This document shows, one piece after another, positions 16,508 through 24,595 of a stretch of DNA of 61,039 nt (position 1 is the first letter of the stretch; every line of letters begins with the position of its first letter). The stretch is from Prevotella sp. (GTDB lineage Bacteria; Bacteroidota; Bacteroidia; Bacteroidales; Bacteroidaceae). A program made the position numbers and the translations under genes. The notes beneath the pieces are model-generated. The model saw only the letters and a program-made list of their open reading frames with translations, was not told the DNA's origin and did not search any database. The stretch covers positions 1 through 61,039 of the forward strand of contig JAGBJJ010000045.1 of NCBI GenBank assembly GCA_017934525.1, in the 5' to 3' direction.

Positions 16508-17857
16508 TTATTTGATGTTACGTGAACGGATGATGCCCATGACGGTCGACTTGCCCTGGCGTATGTTGTCGAGCAGCGGGCGGTGGGCCGGGCAGGTGAA
16601 CTGGCAAGAGCCACACTCGATACATGAGGTGATCATCTCACGTTCGGCGCGCTCCCAGTTCTTCATGGTGCTGAGCGATGCAAGCAGGTATGGCTCCAGA
16701 CCCATGGGGCATGCTCCTACGCATTTGGCACATCGGATGCATGGCTGCGGCTCCTTGCGCAGGGCATCGCTGCCGCTGAGAATAGTCACCGAGTTGGTGC
16801 CTTTGCAGACAGGGACCTCGGCCGTTGTCAGCGCCTTGCCCATCATGGGACCTCCGGCCAGCAACTTGTTGTCGCCTTCAGGCATGCCGCCGCATGCATC
16901 GATGAGATTTATCATGGGAGTGCCCATGCGCACCAGGAAGTTGGCGGGGTGCTGCAGGCGTTTGCCCGTGACGGTGGTGTAGCGCTCGAAGAGGGGCTTG
17001 TGCTTCATGACGGCTTCATAGACGGCGAAGGCCGTGCCTACGTTCTGCACTATAGCCCCTACGTTGACGGGTATGGCAGGAGGCGCAGGCACCTGGCGGC
17101 GTATGACGGCATCGACGAGCTGCTTCTCTCCGCCTTGGGGGTAACGTTGCTGCAGCGGCACAACCTCTATGCGGTCGTCGTGGCGTGTCTTCTCCTCGAA
17201 GAGTGAGATGGCTTTGGGCTTGTTCACTTCGATGCCTATGTAACCCTTTTCAACTTTTGTGGCCTTCATGAGCAGATAGAGGCCCACGAGAATCTCGTCG
17301 GCATGTTCCATCATCAGGCGGTAGTCGGCCGTGATGTAAGGCTCACATTCCACCGCGTTGATAATGACACATTCGGCCTTGGCTGTGGGAGGCGGCGTAA
17401 GCTTGATGAAGGTGGGGAATCCGGCACCGCCCATGCCGGTGACACCTGCTGTCTTGATGCGCTCCACAATTTCCTCAGGAGTAAGCTCGGGGTGCGCCTC
17501 AAGGGTCTCCAGCTTGTCGGAGCGGTCGATGGAGTCTTCCCATTCGTCGCCCTCCACCTTGACGATGATTGCAGGTTTCCTGTAGCCGGTAGCGTCGACT
17601 GCACTGTCAATCTTTGCGATGGTGCCGCTCACCGACGAGTAGATGGGGGCCGACACAAAGCCGCCGGCTTCGGCCAGCAGCGTCCCCACTCGTACCTTGT
17701 CGCCCACTTTCACCACAGGCTTGGCCGGTGCGCCGATGTGCTGCGAGAGCGGAAATATGGCTTGGGCAGGCAATTCGGCCACTCGGGTAGGAACCTCGTG
17801 AGTCAGTTTGTTTTCTTCTGGGTGTATGCCACCTATGCGGAATGTCTTTATTTTCAT
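16508..17857 (-). CDS. rnfC: Rnf/Rsx complex subunit C (NADH-interacting iron-sulfur subunit)
   Basis: A 449-residue peripheral subunit related to the NADH-binding subunit of complex I. It starts with the barrel-like N-terminus MKIKTFRIGGIHP, carries the Gly-rich nucleotide/flavin-binding stretch TGMGGAGFPTFIKL near residue 140, and ends with two 4Fe-4S motifs: CIRCAKCVGACP near 365-376 and CIECGSCQFTCP near 405-416. The start at 17857 overlaps the rnfB stop by 4 nt; a longer in-frame extension inside rnfB was discarded. This is the site of NAD+/NADH reaction in Rnf. The C-terminus is shorter than in E. coli RsxC and lacks the long Ala/Lys-rich repeat. Confidence 0.96.
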   Translation of the reverse strand: MKIKTFRIGGIHPEENKLTHEVPTRVAELPAQAIFPLSQHIGAPAKPVVKVGDKVRVGTLLAEAGGFVSAPIYSSVSGTIAKIDSAVDATGYRKPAIIVKVEGDEWEDSIDRSDKLETLEAHPELTPEEIVERIKTAGVTGMGGAGFPTFIKLTPPPTAKAECVIINAVECEPYITADYRLMMEHADEILVGLYLLMKATKVEKGYIGIEVNKPKAISLFEEKTRHDDRIEVVPLQQRYPQGGEKQLVDAVIRRQVPAPPAIPVNVGAIVQNVGTAFAVYEAVMKHKPLFERYTTVTGKRLQHPANFLVRMGTPMINLIDACGGMPEGDNKLLAGGPMMGKALTTAEVPVCKGTNSVTILSGSDALRKEPQPCIRCAKCVGACPMGLEPYLLASLSTMKNWERAEREMITSCIECGSCQFTCPAHRPLLDNIRQGKSTVMGIIRSRNIK

Positions 17858-18723
17858 GATTCTGCTTCTTTCTTTTCTGCTACGGGTTGAGGTGTTGGGG
17901 TGGGGAAGTTGACGGCGTGGATGGCCTTGGTGGGGCATACGGCTACACACTTTCGGCATAGCCGGCACTTCTCGGAATCGATGTAAGAGACATTGCCTTC
18001 AACCTTAATGGCTTCAAACTTGCACTCTTTGACACATTTTCCGCATCCGATGCAGGCCGCTTTACAGGCTTTCATGGCAGCAGCCCCCTTGTCGTGATTG
18101 ACACAGCTGACGAAGACTCGTCGGCCTCTGGGCCCCTTTTTACGAAGTTCGATGATGTGACGCGGACATGCCTTGACGCATGCTCCGCAAGCAGTGCACA
18201 GTTCTTCATTGACCACGGCTATGCCTGTATTGGCATCGATGCTGATGGCTCCAAACTGACAGGCTTCCACACAGTCGCCACATCCCAGACAGCCATAGCC
18301 GCAGGCCGTCTCGCCAGCGCCACACGCATGCATGGCGGCGCAGCTGCGAAGTCCATCGTAGCGAGCTGTCTGGGGGCGCACGTCGCAAGTGCCGTTGCAT
18401 CTCACCACAGCCACCCGAGGCTCTCCATTGGCAATGGCAATGCCCAGCAGGTCGGCCACGCTGTCCATGACCGTTGCACCGCCTACAGGGCACGACAGCC
18501 CTTCGATGCTGCCTTTGTCGGCTCCTTTCACCAGTGCGTCGGCCATGCCGCTGCACCCCGGGAAACCGCAGCCGCCGCAGTTGGCTCCCGGCAGCAGGCT
18601 GGTAACCTGGGCAATGCGCGGGTCTTCGTAGACGGCGAAGCGCTTGGAGCAAACGTAGAGAATGAGAGCTGCCACAAGTGCAATACTCCCAAGCACAATG
18701 ATTGCAATTAACGTAGGATTCAT
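17854..18723 (-). CDS. rnfB: Rnf/Rsx complex subunit B (ferredoxin-type, polycluster)
   Basis: A 289-residue protein with an N-terminal membrane helix (LIAIIVLGSIALVAALILYV), the 4Fe-4S binding signature NCGGCGFPGCSG near residues 49-60, and a run of ferredoxin motifs: CGYGCLGCGDCVEAC, CTACGACVKACP, CIGCGKCVKEC and CRLCRKCVAVCP. RnfB accepts electrons from reduced ferredoxin and passes them to the membrane subunits. It is the first gene of the rnf set, 20 nt downstream of the RseC-like gene, so these genes probably form a single transcript. The number of clusters is in the high range seen in anaerobes. Confidence 0.96.
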   Translation of the reverse strand: MNPTLIAIIVLGSIALVAALILYVCSKRFAVYEDPRIAQVTSLLPGANCGGCGFPGCSGMADALVKGADKGSIEGLSCPVGGATVMDSVADLLGIAIANGEPRVAVVRCNGTCDVRPQTARYDGLRSCAAMHACGAGETACGYGCLGCGDCVEACQFGAISIDANTGIAVVNEELCTACGACVKACPRHIIELRKKGPRGRRVFVSCVNHDKGAAAMKACKAACIGCGKCVKECKFEAIKVEGNVSYIDSEKCRLCRKCVAVCPTKAIHAVNFPTPTPQPVAEKKEAES

Positions 18724-18743
18724 ATTAACAGCTTAATTTTTTG

Positions 18744-19157
18744 TTATTCAATCCAAAAAGTCATCCTTCGGGCAATGGTTTTCCTGAAACATGCCACAAC
18801 GGCATAATATGGGATGAGCGACAGCAGCATGCCTACAGCCGATGACATCTCACTGCATCCCGACAGCAACATGATGGCCATCACGGCGAGCATGAGCGCC
18901 AGAGGCAGGGCAAAACCTATGAGCAGCGCCCTGAAGGCTGTCTGGCCTGACGCCACGACGACGACCTCATCGCCCACACTCAGCTGGCGCCGGCTGGGAC
19001 ACGGCACGCTGACGAGCTTTTCTTTCATCTCAGCCATGTGGCATGTGTGGCTCACTTTACAACCCGCGCATGCTGCCATCTGCTGTATGCGAACCATTAC
19101 ATCGCCCTGCTCCGTAAACGAGTCGACAATGCCTGAATGTCGGATGTTATTTCCCAT
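18744..19157 (-). CDS. rseC: SoxR-reducing system protein RseC-like
   Basis: A 137-residue membrane protein with a Cys-rich cytoplasmic N-terminal part (CAGCKVSHTC near residues 31-40) and two C-terminal helices (LLIGFALPLALMLAVMAIML and AVGMLLSLIPYYAVVACF). This matches the RseC/MucC family, often linked to rsx/rnf genes. Start 19157 is chosen because the next upstream ATG (19169) lies inside the promoter element. It leads the rnf operon. In E. coli RseC takes part with Rsx in SoxR reduction; a role here in Rnf assembly or redox control is inference, since no soxR is present in the window. Confidence 0.88.
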   Translation of the reverse strand: MGNNIRHSGIVDSFTEQGDVMVRIQQMAACAGCKVSHTCHMAEMKEKLVSVPCPSRRQLSVGDEVVVVASGQTAFRALLIGFALPLALMLAVMAIMLLSGCSEMSSAVGMLLSLIPYYAVVACFRKTIARRMTFWIE

Positions 19158-19165
19158 ATTTGGGT

Positions 19166-19174
19166 GCAAAGGTA
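19166..19174 (-). promoter_or_regulatory. -7 promoter element of the rseC-rnf operon
   Basis: Minus-strand TACCTTTGC, 8 nt before the rseC ATG. It gives a very short leader. Confidence 0.7.
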
Positions 19175-19276
19175 ATAAGAAAAGTGGAAAGAATAAACTT
19201 TTTTCCCGAAAAAACTCGTAATCGTTTGTAGATACGAATCTTTTTTATACTTTTGCATTCAAAAAGCAGAAGAAGC

Positions 19277-19717
19277 ATGAGAGCAACAGACCAAACTTTG
19301 CAGCAGATTGAGCGCGCCATCAGAAAGACGGCCGACAAGTTTCCGCCGACAGAAGAGGCCAGTCAGCTGACTGACATCCACGTACGGGTGACGCAGGAGA
19401 CCGGCGAACTGATGACATTTGACGACGACGACCGTGAACTGACGCGGTGTGTGGTGGAGCAATGGATAGACAATAAAGACGGCGACTTCTATGATGTGAT
19501 ACCTGGCGTCATCAGACGTTGTATCGAAAAGCAGAAACAGCTGGTGGAAGGCATGTCGATACTGAAACCGTATGCTTTCGTACTGGAAGACGACGACCGC
19601 GAACCTATCACCGAACTCTATGTGGTCGATGACGATATGGTGATTATCGACCCCGAGCTGATGAAGGGCCTTGACAAAGATTTGGACAGTTTTCTTGACG
19701 AACTGCTCAAGTCGTAA
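19277..19717 (+). CDS. Conserved hypothetical acidic protein
   Basis: A 146-residue cytosolic protein I cannot assign. It is strongly acidic, with three Asp-rich turns (TFDDDDRE, VLEDDDRE, VVDDDMV) and the C-terminal helix ELMKGLDKDLDSFLDELLKS. There is no signal peptide, membrane segment or Cys motif. The ATG at 19277 is preferred over an in-frame upstream start because the -7-like element TACTTTTGC ends near 19260. It lies 18 nt upstream of the ClC channel gene, so the two may be cotranscribed. A regulatory or scaffold role is possible but has no direct support. Confidence 0.7.
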   Translation: MRATDQTLQQIERAIRKTADKFPPTEEASQLTDIHVRVTQETGELMTFDDDDRELTRCVVEQWIDNKDGDFYDVIPGVIRRCIEKQKQLVEGMSILKPYAFVLEDDDREPITELYVVDDDMVIIDPELMKGLDKDLDSFLDELLKS

Positions 19718-19735
19718 GCATAAGGGGATGCGTGC

Positions 19736-21544
19736 ATGTCTCCGGCGATGCTGAGTCAGTCTTTGTCTGCATGGCTTGCGCGGCTTAACGCCTGGCGCGA
19801 AAGCCATGTTAGTGAGCGCATGTTTGTGCTCTTTTTGGCGTTGTTGGTAGGCTTCTTCTCTGCCGTGGCTGCCTTGCTGCTCCATTGGATTATTGCTCAG
19901 ATAGAACATCTTCTGACGAGTTCTTTTGATGCCACTTCTTCAAACTGGCTTTACCTGGTTTATCCGGTGGTGGGTATTTTCTTCACCATGCTTTTCGTGC
20001 GCTATGTGGTGAAAGACAATATTTCCCATGGAATCACTCGCATACTCTATGCCATCAGCACCAAGAGCTCACGGCTGAAGTCGCATAACACGTGGTCGTC
20101 GGTCATCGCATCGGCCATCACCATCGGCTTCGGCGGCAGCGTGGGAGCCGAGGCGCCTATTGTGCTCACCGGCTCGGCCATAGGCAGCAACCTCGGCAAG
20201 CTGTTCGGCGTCAATGCACGCATCATGATGCTGCTCGTGGGATGTGGTGCGGCAGGTGCCATTGCCGGCATCTTCAAGGCGCCTATTGCCGGCTTGGTAT
20301 TTACTCTGGAGGTGCTCATGATTGACATGACCATGACGGCCTTGCTGCCAATACTCGTCAGCAGTGTCACGGCGACCATCTTTACCTATATCTTCAGTGG
20401 CGACGCGGTGCTCTTCTCGTTTCATCTTGACAACTACTGGACCATTGAGCGTGCGCCAGCCTGTGTGTTGCTGGGAGTGTTCTGTGGCATGGTGAGTCTT
20501 TATTTCGTGCGTACCATGACATTTTGCGAAGACATCTTCGCCCGCTTCCGTTCAAACCGCTATGGCAAATTGCTATTCGGCGGTGCGGTGCTTAGCAGCC
20601 TCATATTTCTCTTTCCGGTGCTGTTCGGCGAGGGCTATGGTTCAATCAACCTGTTGCTCAATGGCGAGACGGACGTCGACTGGAACCGCCTGCTCAACAA
20701 CTCGCTCTTTGCCGGCCATGGAAAGATGCTCATTCCTTACGTAGCACTTGTCGTGTTGACGAAGGTGGTAGCCACTTCGGCCACCAATGGTGCCGGCGGC
20801 GTGGGAGGCACGTTTGCACCTTCGCTTTTCGTAGGCTGTTTCAGTGGCTTCCTCTTCTCGCGTCTGTGGAACATGTATGAGGTGGGTGTATATGTGCCGG
20901 AGAAAAACTTTGCCTTGATGGGCATGGCTGGTGTCATGTCGGGTGTGATGCACGCACCGCTGACGGGCATCTTCCTGATTGCTGAGCTGACCGGCGGCTA
21001 TGCCTTGCTGCTGCCGCTGATGATTGTGTCGGTAAGCTCGTATCTGACTATCAACGTCTTCGAGCCTCATAGTATATACAGTGCACGACTGGCCAAGGAG
21101 GGTAAGTTGCTCACCCATCATACCGACCATGCCATATTGACGCTCATGCAGCTCAATTCTGTCATTGATCGCGACTTCACGTCGGTGGACCCCGACATGG
21201 ACCTGGGGCAGATTGTGCATAAGATAAGCTATTCTCATGGCATGGTGATTCCTGTGCTCGACCGTGGCGGTACACTGCTCGGCGAGATTGATATCACCAA
21301 GATTCGCCACGTGGTGTTTCGTATTGAGCTTTACCATCATTTTACTGCACGCCAGCTCATGCAGGAGCCGCCGGCAATACTTGCCGACCGTCAGACTATG
21401 GCCGAGGTGATGCGTTCGTTTGAGCGTACGCATGCCGACTGGTTGCCTGTGGTTGACAAAGACAACCGGCTGGAAGGATACATCTCGCGGCAGCGCCTCT
21501 ATACGCAGTATCGCAACATTGTGGCCGATATGAGTCGTGAGTGA
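19736..21544 (+). CDS. ClC-type chloride channel/transporter with CBS domains
   Basis: A 602-residue integral membrane protein of the ClC family. Signature stretches are GSVGAEAPIVLTGSAIGSN (selectivity region, near residues 140-158), AGIFKAPIAGLVFTLEVL, and GAGGVGGTFAPSLFVG (GxFxP motif, near 350-365). A C-terminal cytosolic pair of CBS domains occupies about residues 445-600 (MVIPVLDRGGTLLGEIDITK, WLPVVDKDNRLEGYISR). The family moves Cl- or exchanges Cl-/H+; from reading alone, channel versus exchanger cannot be decided. ATG 19736 is used; ATG 19748 is a near alternative. Gene order suggests cotranscription with the acidic hypothetical upstream. Confidence 0.93.
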   Translation: MSPAMLSQSLSAWLARLNAWRESHVSERMFVLFLALLVGFFSAVAALLLHWIIAQIEHLLTSSFDATSSNWLYLVYPVVGIFFTMLFVRYVVKDNISHGITRILYAISTKSSRLKSHNTWSSVIASAITIGFGGSVGAEAPIVLTGSAIGSNLGKLFGVNARIMMLLVGCGAAGAIAGIFKAPIAGLVFTLEVLMIDMTMTALLPILVSSVTATIFTYIFSGDAVLFSFHLDNYWTIERAPACVLLGVFCGMVSLYFVRTMTFCEDIFARFRSNRYGKLLFGGAVLSSLIFLFPVLFGEGYGSINLLLNGETDVDWNRLLNNSLFAGHGKMLIPYVALVVLTKVVATSATNGAGGVGGTFAPSLFVGCFSGFLFSRLWNMYEVGVYVPEKNFALMGMAGVMSGVMHAPLTGIFLIAELTGGYALLLPLMIVSVSSYLTINVFEPHSIYSARLAKEGKLLTHHTDHAILTLMQLNSVIDRDFTSVDPDMDLGQIVHKISYSHGMVIPVLDRGGTLLGEIDITKIRHVVFRIELYHHFTARQLMQEPPAILADRQTMAEVMRSFERTHADWLPVVDKDNRLEGYISRQRLYTQYRNIVADMSRE

Positions 21545-21604
21545 CCCCGCCAGGGTAGGCATGAGGTGGATTGTTATGGAAGAATCAATTAGAACCGAAT
21601 AAAG

Positions 21605-22570
21605 ATGAATAAACAAGAATTGAAAATAGTGTTCATGGGCACTCCTGAGTTTGCGGTGACTACGCTGAAAGCCCTCGTTGAGGAGGGCTATCGGGTGGTG
21701 GCTGTCGTCACTCAGCCCGACAAGCCCGTAGGGCGTCATGGGTCGGTGTTGCAGCCCTCGCCCGTGAAGCAGTATGCACTTGAGCAGGGATTGCCGGTAC
21801 TTCAGCCAGTGAAGATGAAAGACCCTGACTTCCTCGCTGAACTGCGTTCCTATGGTGCCGACCTGCAGGTGGTGGTGGCATTCCGCATGCTGCCTGAGGT
21901 GGTGTGGGCCATGCCACGCTATGGCACGTTTAATGTGCACGCAGCGTTGCTGCCCCAGTATCGCGGCGCAGCCCCCATCAACTGGGCGGTCATCAATGGC
22001 GAGACGACGACGGGAGTCACAACGTTTATGCTCGATCATCAGATTGACACCGGGCGCATCCTGCGGCAGATGCCGTTCGACATACCCGACGATGCTGACG
22101 TGGAGTATGTCTACGACGGGCTGATGCACCTCGGAGCGCGCCTTTGCCTGGATACTATCGAGCAAATCATTGCCTCTGACGGCCGACCTGAAGCCCGCCC
22201 ACAGGAAGATATGCCCGACCTGAAGCCGGCTCCGAAGATATTCAAGGAGACGTGTATGGTCGACTGGCATCTTACTGCCAAGCGTGTCTACGACTTCGTG
22301 CGTGGTCTCTCGCCTGTGCCTGGTGCCTGGACCACACTTATCGACAACGAGGGGTCGGAATCTGTGCTGAAAATATATCGCACGGCTAAAACCGACCTGC
22401 CTGCAGAAGAAGCCCCCGGCACGCTGCTGGTGATGCAGAAACGACTCTACATTGCCTGCGCAGACAAACTGCTCGAGATTTGCGAACTTCAGATGGCGGG
22501 GAAAAAGCGCATGGACGCGCAGGCTTTCCTCAACGGCCAGAAAAATATAGAAAATTATTTCGCGCAGTGA
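21605..22570 (+). CDS. fmt: Methionyl-tRNA formyltransferase
   Basis: A 321-residue enzyme that formylates initiator Met-tRNA using 10-formyl-tetrahydrofolate. The N-terminal Rossmann-like domain has IVFMGTPEFAV, and the formyl-transfer segment FNVHAALLPQYRGAAPINWA is near residues 105-124, followed by GVTTFMLDHQIDTG. The C-terminal OB-like domain begins near residue 205 (RVYDFVRGLSPVPGAW). Length matches bacterial Fmt (about 315). It begins 60 nt after the ClC gene. The recognised start MNKQELKIVFMGTPEF is normal for the family. Confidence 0.97.
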   Translation: MNKQELKIVFMGTPEFAVTTLKALVEEGYRVVAVVTQPDKPVGRHGSVLQPSPVKQYALEQGLPVLQPVKMKDPDFLAELRSYGADLQVVVAFRMLPEVVWAMPRYGTFNVHAALLPQYRGAAPINWAVINGETTTGVTTFMLDHQIDTGRILRQMPFDIPDDADVEYVYDGLMHLGARLCLDTIEQIIASDGRPEARPQEDMPDLKPAPKIFKETCMVDWHLTAKRVYDFVRGLSPVPGAWTTLIDNEGSESVLKIYRTAKTDLPAEEAPGTLLVMQKRLYIACADKLLEICELQMAGKKRMDAQAFLNGQKNIENYFAQ

Positions 22571-22628
22571 TATAATAAATGTCAGGTACGGAGCGTTACT
22601 TAATTGTAACATTAAACATCATGTGCCT

Positions 22629-22742
22629 ATGCAGTTATTTACTCACGAAGAAATGACACCGAGCGAGAAAACGCTCAAATTGATTAGACAAATCGCCTAC
22701 ACCTATCGTGTAACAAACCATCAGGCATACTGCCTGAATTAG
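22629..22742 (+). CDS. Small ORF, 37 codons (candidate small protein)
   Basis: A complete reading frame in the 184-nt gap between fmt and rpe. It begins ATG at 22629 (MQLFTHEEMTPSEKTLKL...), continues through a helix-forming part (IRQIAYTYRV) and ends AYCLN before TAG at 22740-22742. It is charged and amphipathic, lacks a signal peptide and lies in frame order with rpe 12 nt later. Coding-like composition and the lack of any other explanation for this gap support it. I recall similar short helical proteins with an IRQ(I/F)A(Y/R)TY core in Bacteroidales, but cannot verify this here. Function unknown. Confidence 0.6.
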   Translation: MQLFTHEEMTPSEKTLKLIRQIAYTYRVTNHQAYCLN

Positions 22743-22754
22743 CATGAAAAAGCA

Positions 22755-23402
22755 ATGACAATCATCTCACCCTCTTTACTCGCGGCCGATTTCCTGCATC
22801 TCGACCGTGAGATTCAAATGATTAACCGCTCGGAAGCTGATTGGCTTCATCTTGACGTGATGGACGGCATGTTCGTACCTAACATCTCTTTCGGATTCCC
22901 CGTCATGGAGGCTGTGGCAAGCGTGTGTACTAAACCTCTTGACGTGCATTACATGATTGAGCAGCCGGAGCGCTATATTGAGCAGACTGCTAAACTCGGC
23001 GCCATGATGATGAACGTGCATGCTGAGGCTACAACCCATCTGCACCGCACTATACAGGAGATTCATGCAGCTGGCATGAAGGCTGGCGTAACACTTAACC
23101 CCTCGACTCCTGTGATACAGTTGGAAGACGTCATCACGGATGTAGACATGGTCTTGCTCATGAGTGTCAACCCTGGTTTCGGCGGGCAGAAGTTCATAGA
23201 GAATACCATCGCCAAGACACGTCGACTGCGACAGCTGATTGACCAGAGCGGCAGCCATGCACTGATAGAAATTGACGGTGGCGTGCAGGAGCAGACGGCA
23301 CCGCGGCTGGTGGAGGCCGGCGCCGATGTGCTTGTGGCGGGCAGCTATGTGTTCCATTCCGCTGATCCCGAACAGACCATCAGTCAACTTAAAGCCCTAT
23401 AG
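22755..23402 (+). CDS. rpe: Ribulose-phosphate 3-epimerase
   Basis: A 215-residue TIM-barrel enzyme that interconverts ribulose-5-phosphate and xylulose-5-phosphate in the pentose phosphate pathway. Motifs are SPSLLAADFLHL at the N-terminus, LHLDVMDGMFVPNISFGFP (metal/catalytic Asp, near residues 32-50), VDMVLLMSVNPGFGGQKF (phosphate and catalytic region) and EIDGGVQEQTAP. Length is standard. It sits between the 37-codon ORF and ridA on the same strand. Confidence 0.97.
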   Translation: MTIISPSLLAADFLHLDREIQMINRSEADWLHLDVMDGMFVPNISFGFPVMEAVASVCTKPLDVHYMIEQPERYIEQTAKLGAMMMNVHAEATTHLHRTIQEIHAAGMKAGVTLNPSTPVIQLEDVITDVDMVLLMSVNPGFGGQKFIENTIAKTRRLRQLIDQSGSHALIEIDGGVQEQTAPRLVEAGADVLVAGSYVFHSADPEQTISQLKAL

Positions 23403-23472
23403 GGGCGCTGCTCGTATTCTCGTAAGAAAAGCTGAAATTTAAAATAGAAACATAAAAAACAAAAGGAAAACT

Positions 23473-23847
23473 ATGAAAGCAATTGCAACACAAAAGGCAC
23501 CTGCTGCCATCGGCCCTTACAGTCAGGCCATTGAAGCTAATGGATTTGTTTACTTGAGCGGACAGCTCCCCATCGACCCCGCCACCGGACAGTTCCCGGA
23601 AGGAGGCATTAAGGAGCAGACCCGCCAGTCTCTGCTTAACGCTAAGGCCATACTGCAGGAAGCAGGCCTCGACCTCTGTAATGTGGTGAAAACCACGGTG
23701 CTGCTGAGTGACATCGCCAACTTCGGTCCCATGAATGAGGTCTATGCCGAAATGTTTGCCTCACCATTTCCCGGCCGCTCTGCCTTTGCCGTGCGCGACC
23801 TGCCAAAAGGCGCCCTTGTTGAGATTGAAATGATTGCTGCACGATGA
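23473..23847 (+). CDS. ridA: RidA family enamine/imine deaminase
   Basis: A 124-residue protein of the YjgF/YER057c/UK114 family that hydrolyses reactive 2-aminoacrylate and related enamines. Family features are APAAIGPYSQAIEANGFVYLSGQLP near the N-terminus, TRQSLLNAKAILQEAGL in the middle, and the C-terminal PGRSAFAVRDLPKGALVEIEMIA, whose Arg (in AVRDLPKG) is the catalytic residue in RidA. It forms trimers in known members. The stop overlaps the queC start by 4 nt, so the genes are coupled. Confidence 0.95.
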   Translation: MKAIATQKAPAAIGPYSQAIEANGFVYLSGQLPIDPATGQFPEGGIKEQTRQSLLNAKAILQEAGLDLCNVVKTTVLLSDIANFGPMNEVYAEMFASPFPGRSAFAVRDLPKGALVEIEMIAAR

Positions 23848-24512
23848 AGAAGGATGCTCTTCTCATTGTCAGTGGCGGCATGGATTCGGTCACGATGCTC
23901 TATGAGTATCGCGACCGAATCGCATTGGCCTTGAGTTTCGACTATGGTGCCAATCATAATGCGCGCGAACTGCCTTTTGCCGCCCTTCATTGCCAGCGGC
24001 TTGGCATTGAGCATATTGTCATTCCATTGGCCTTTATGGGGCGTTATTTCAAAAGCTCGCTGCTCAGCGGTGCCAATGCTATTCCGGAAGGGCATTATGA
24101 TACACAGAACATGCAGTCGACGGTGGTTCCTTTCCGCAATGGTATTATGCTTGCTGTGGCGGTGGGAATGGCTGAGAGCCGGGGGCTTACCACGGTGATG
24201 ATGGCCAATCATGGCGGCGACCATGCGGTCTATCCCGACTGTCGGCCCGATTTTGTTGAGGCTTTCAGTATGGCAGCTCAGAGAGGCACCTATGAAGGTG
24301 TTACTCTTTACGCTCCATACACCGGGATTACCAAGTCTGACATTGCGCGTAAGGGCAAGTTGCTTGGCATCGATTATGCAGAGACATGGTCGTGCTATAA
24401 GGGTGGAACCCGACATTGCGGCCGTTGCGGAACCTGTGTGGAACGCCGCGAAGCATTGGCCGATGCAGGCATTGCCGACACTACGGAATATGAGGATGAA
24501 GTTTCCGAATGA
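23844..24512 (+). CDS. queC: 7-cyano-7-deazaguanine synthase
   Basis: A 222-residue PP-loop ATPase that converts 7-carboxy-7-deazaguanine to preQ0 in queuosine synthesis. The PP-loop SGGMDSVTMLYEY is at residues 10-22. The zinc-binding Cys cluster near the C-terminus (CYKGGTRHCGRCGTC) matches QueC. Its start overlaps ridA by 4 nt. The other queuosine genes (queD, queE, queF) are not in this window. Length agrees with family members of about 220. Confidence 0.95.
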   Translation: MKKDALLIVSGGMDSVTMLYEYRDRIALALSFDYGANHNARELPFAALHCQRLGIEHIVIPLAFMGRYFKSSLLSGANAIPEGHYDTQNMQSTVVPFRNGIMLAVAVGMAESRGLTTVMMANHGGDHAVYPDCRPDFVEAFSMAAQRGTYEGVTLYAPYTGITKSDIARKGKLLGIDYAETWSCYKGGTRHCGRCGTCVERREALADAGIADTTEYEDEVSE

Positions 24513-24530
24513 GTCGGAGACTGTATGATA

Positions 24531-24573
24531 TCAGGGGTTGAGGGTACTGTGCTTTACAGTCCCTTGACTCCTG
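24531..24573 (+). terminator. Possible terminator after queC
   Basis: An imperfect inverted repeat of about 17 paired positions with several G-U pairs (arms around 24533-24549 and 24557-24572), followed by a weakly T-rich stretch, in the gap between queC and rmuC. Confidence 0.45.
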
Positions 24574-24595
24574 TTGATGTTATTTACATAGATTG

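Noticed and set aside
13713-18723. Na+-translocating NADH:quinone oxidoreductase (Nqr) instead of Rnf
   Set aside because: RnfD, G, E and A resemble NqrB-E, but the polyferredoxin RnfB and the RnfC iron-sulfur motifs are present and NqrA and NqrF are absent, so the cluster is Rnf.
20642-22612. 656-codon open frame on the minus strand spanning the ClC channel and fmt
   Set aside because: It is antisense to two certain genes and crosses their intergenic gap, with His/Gln/Arg-rich composition typical of a shadow frame and no family motif.
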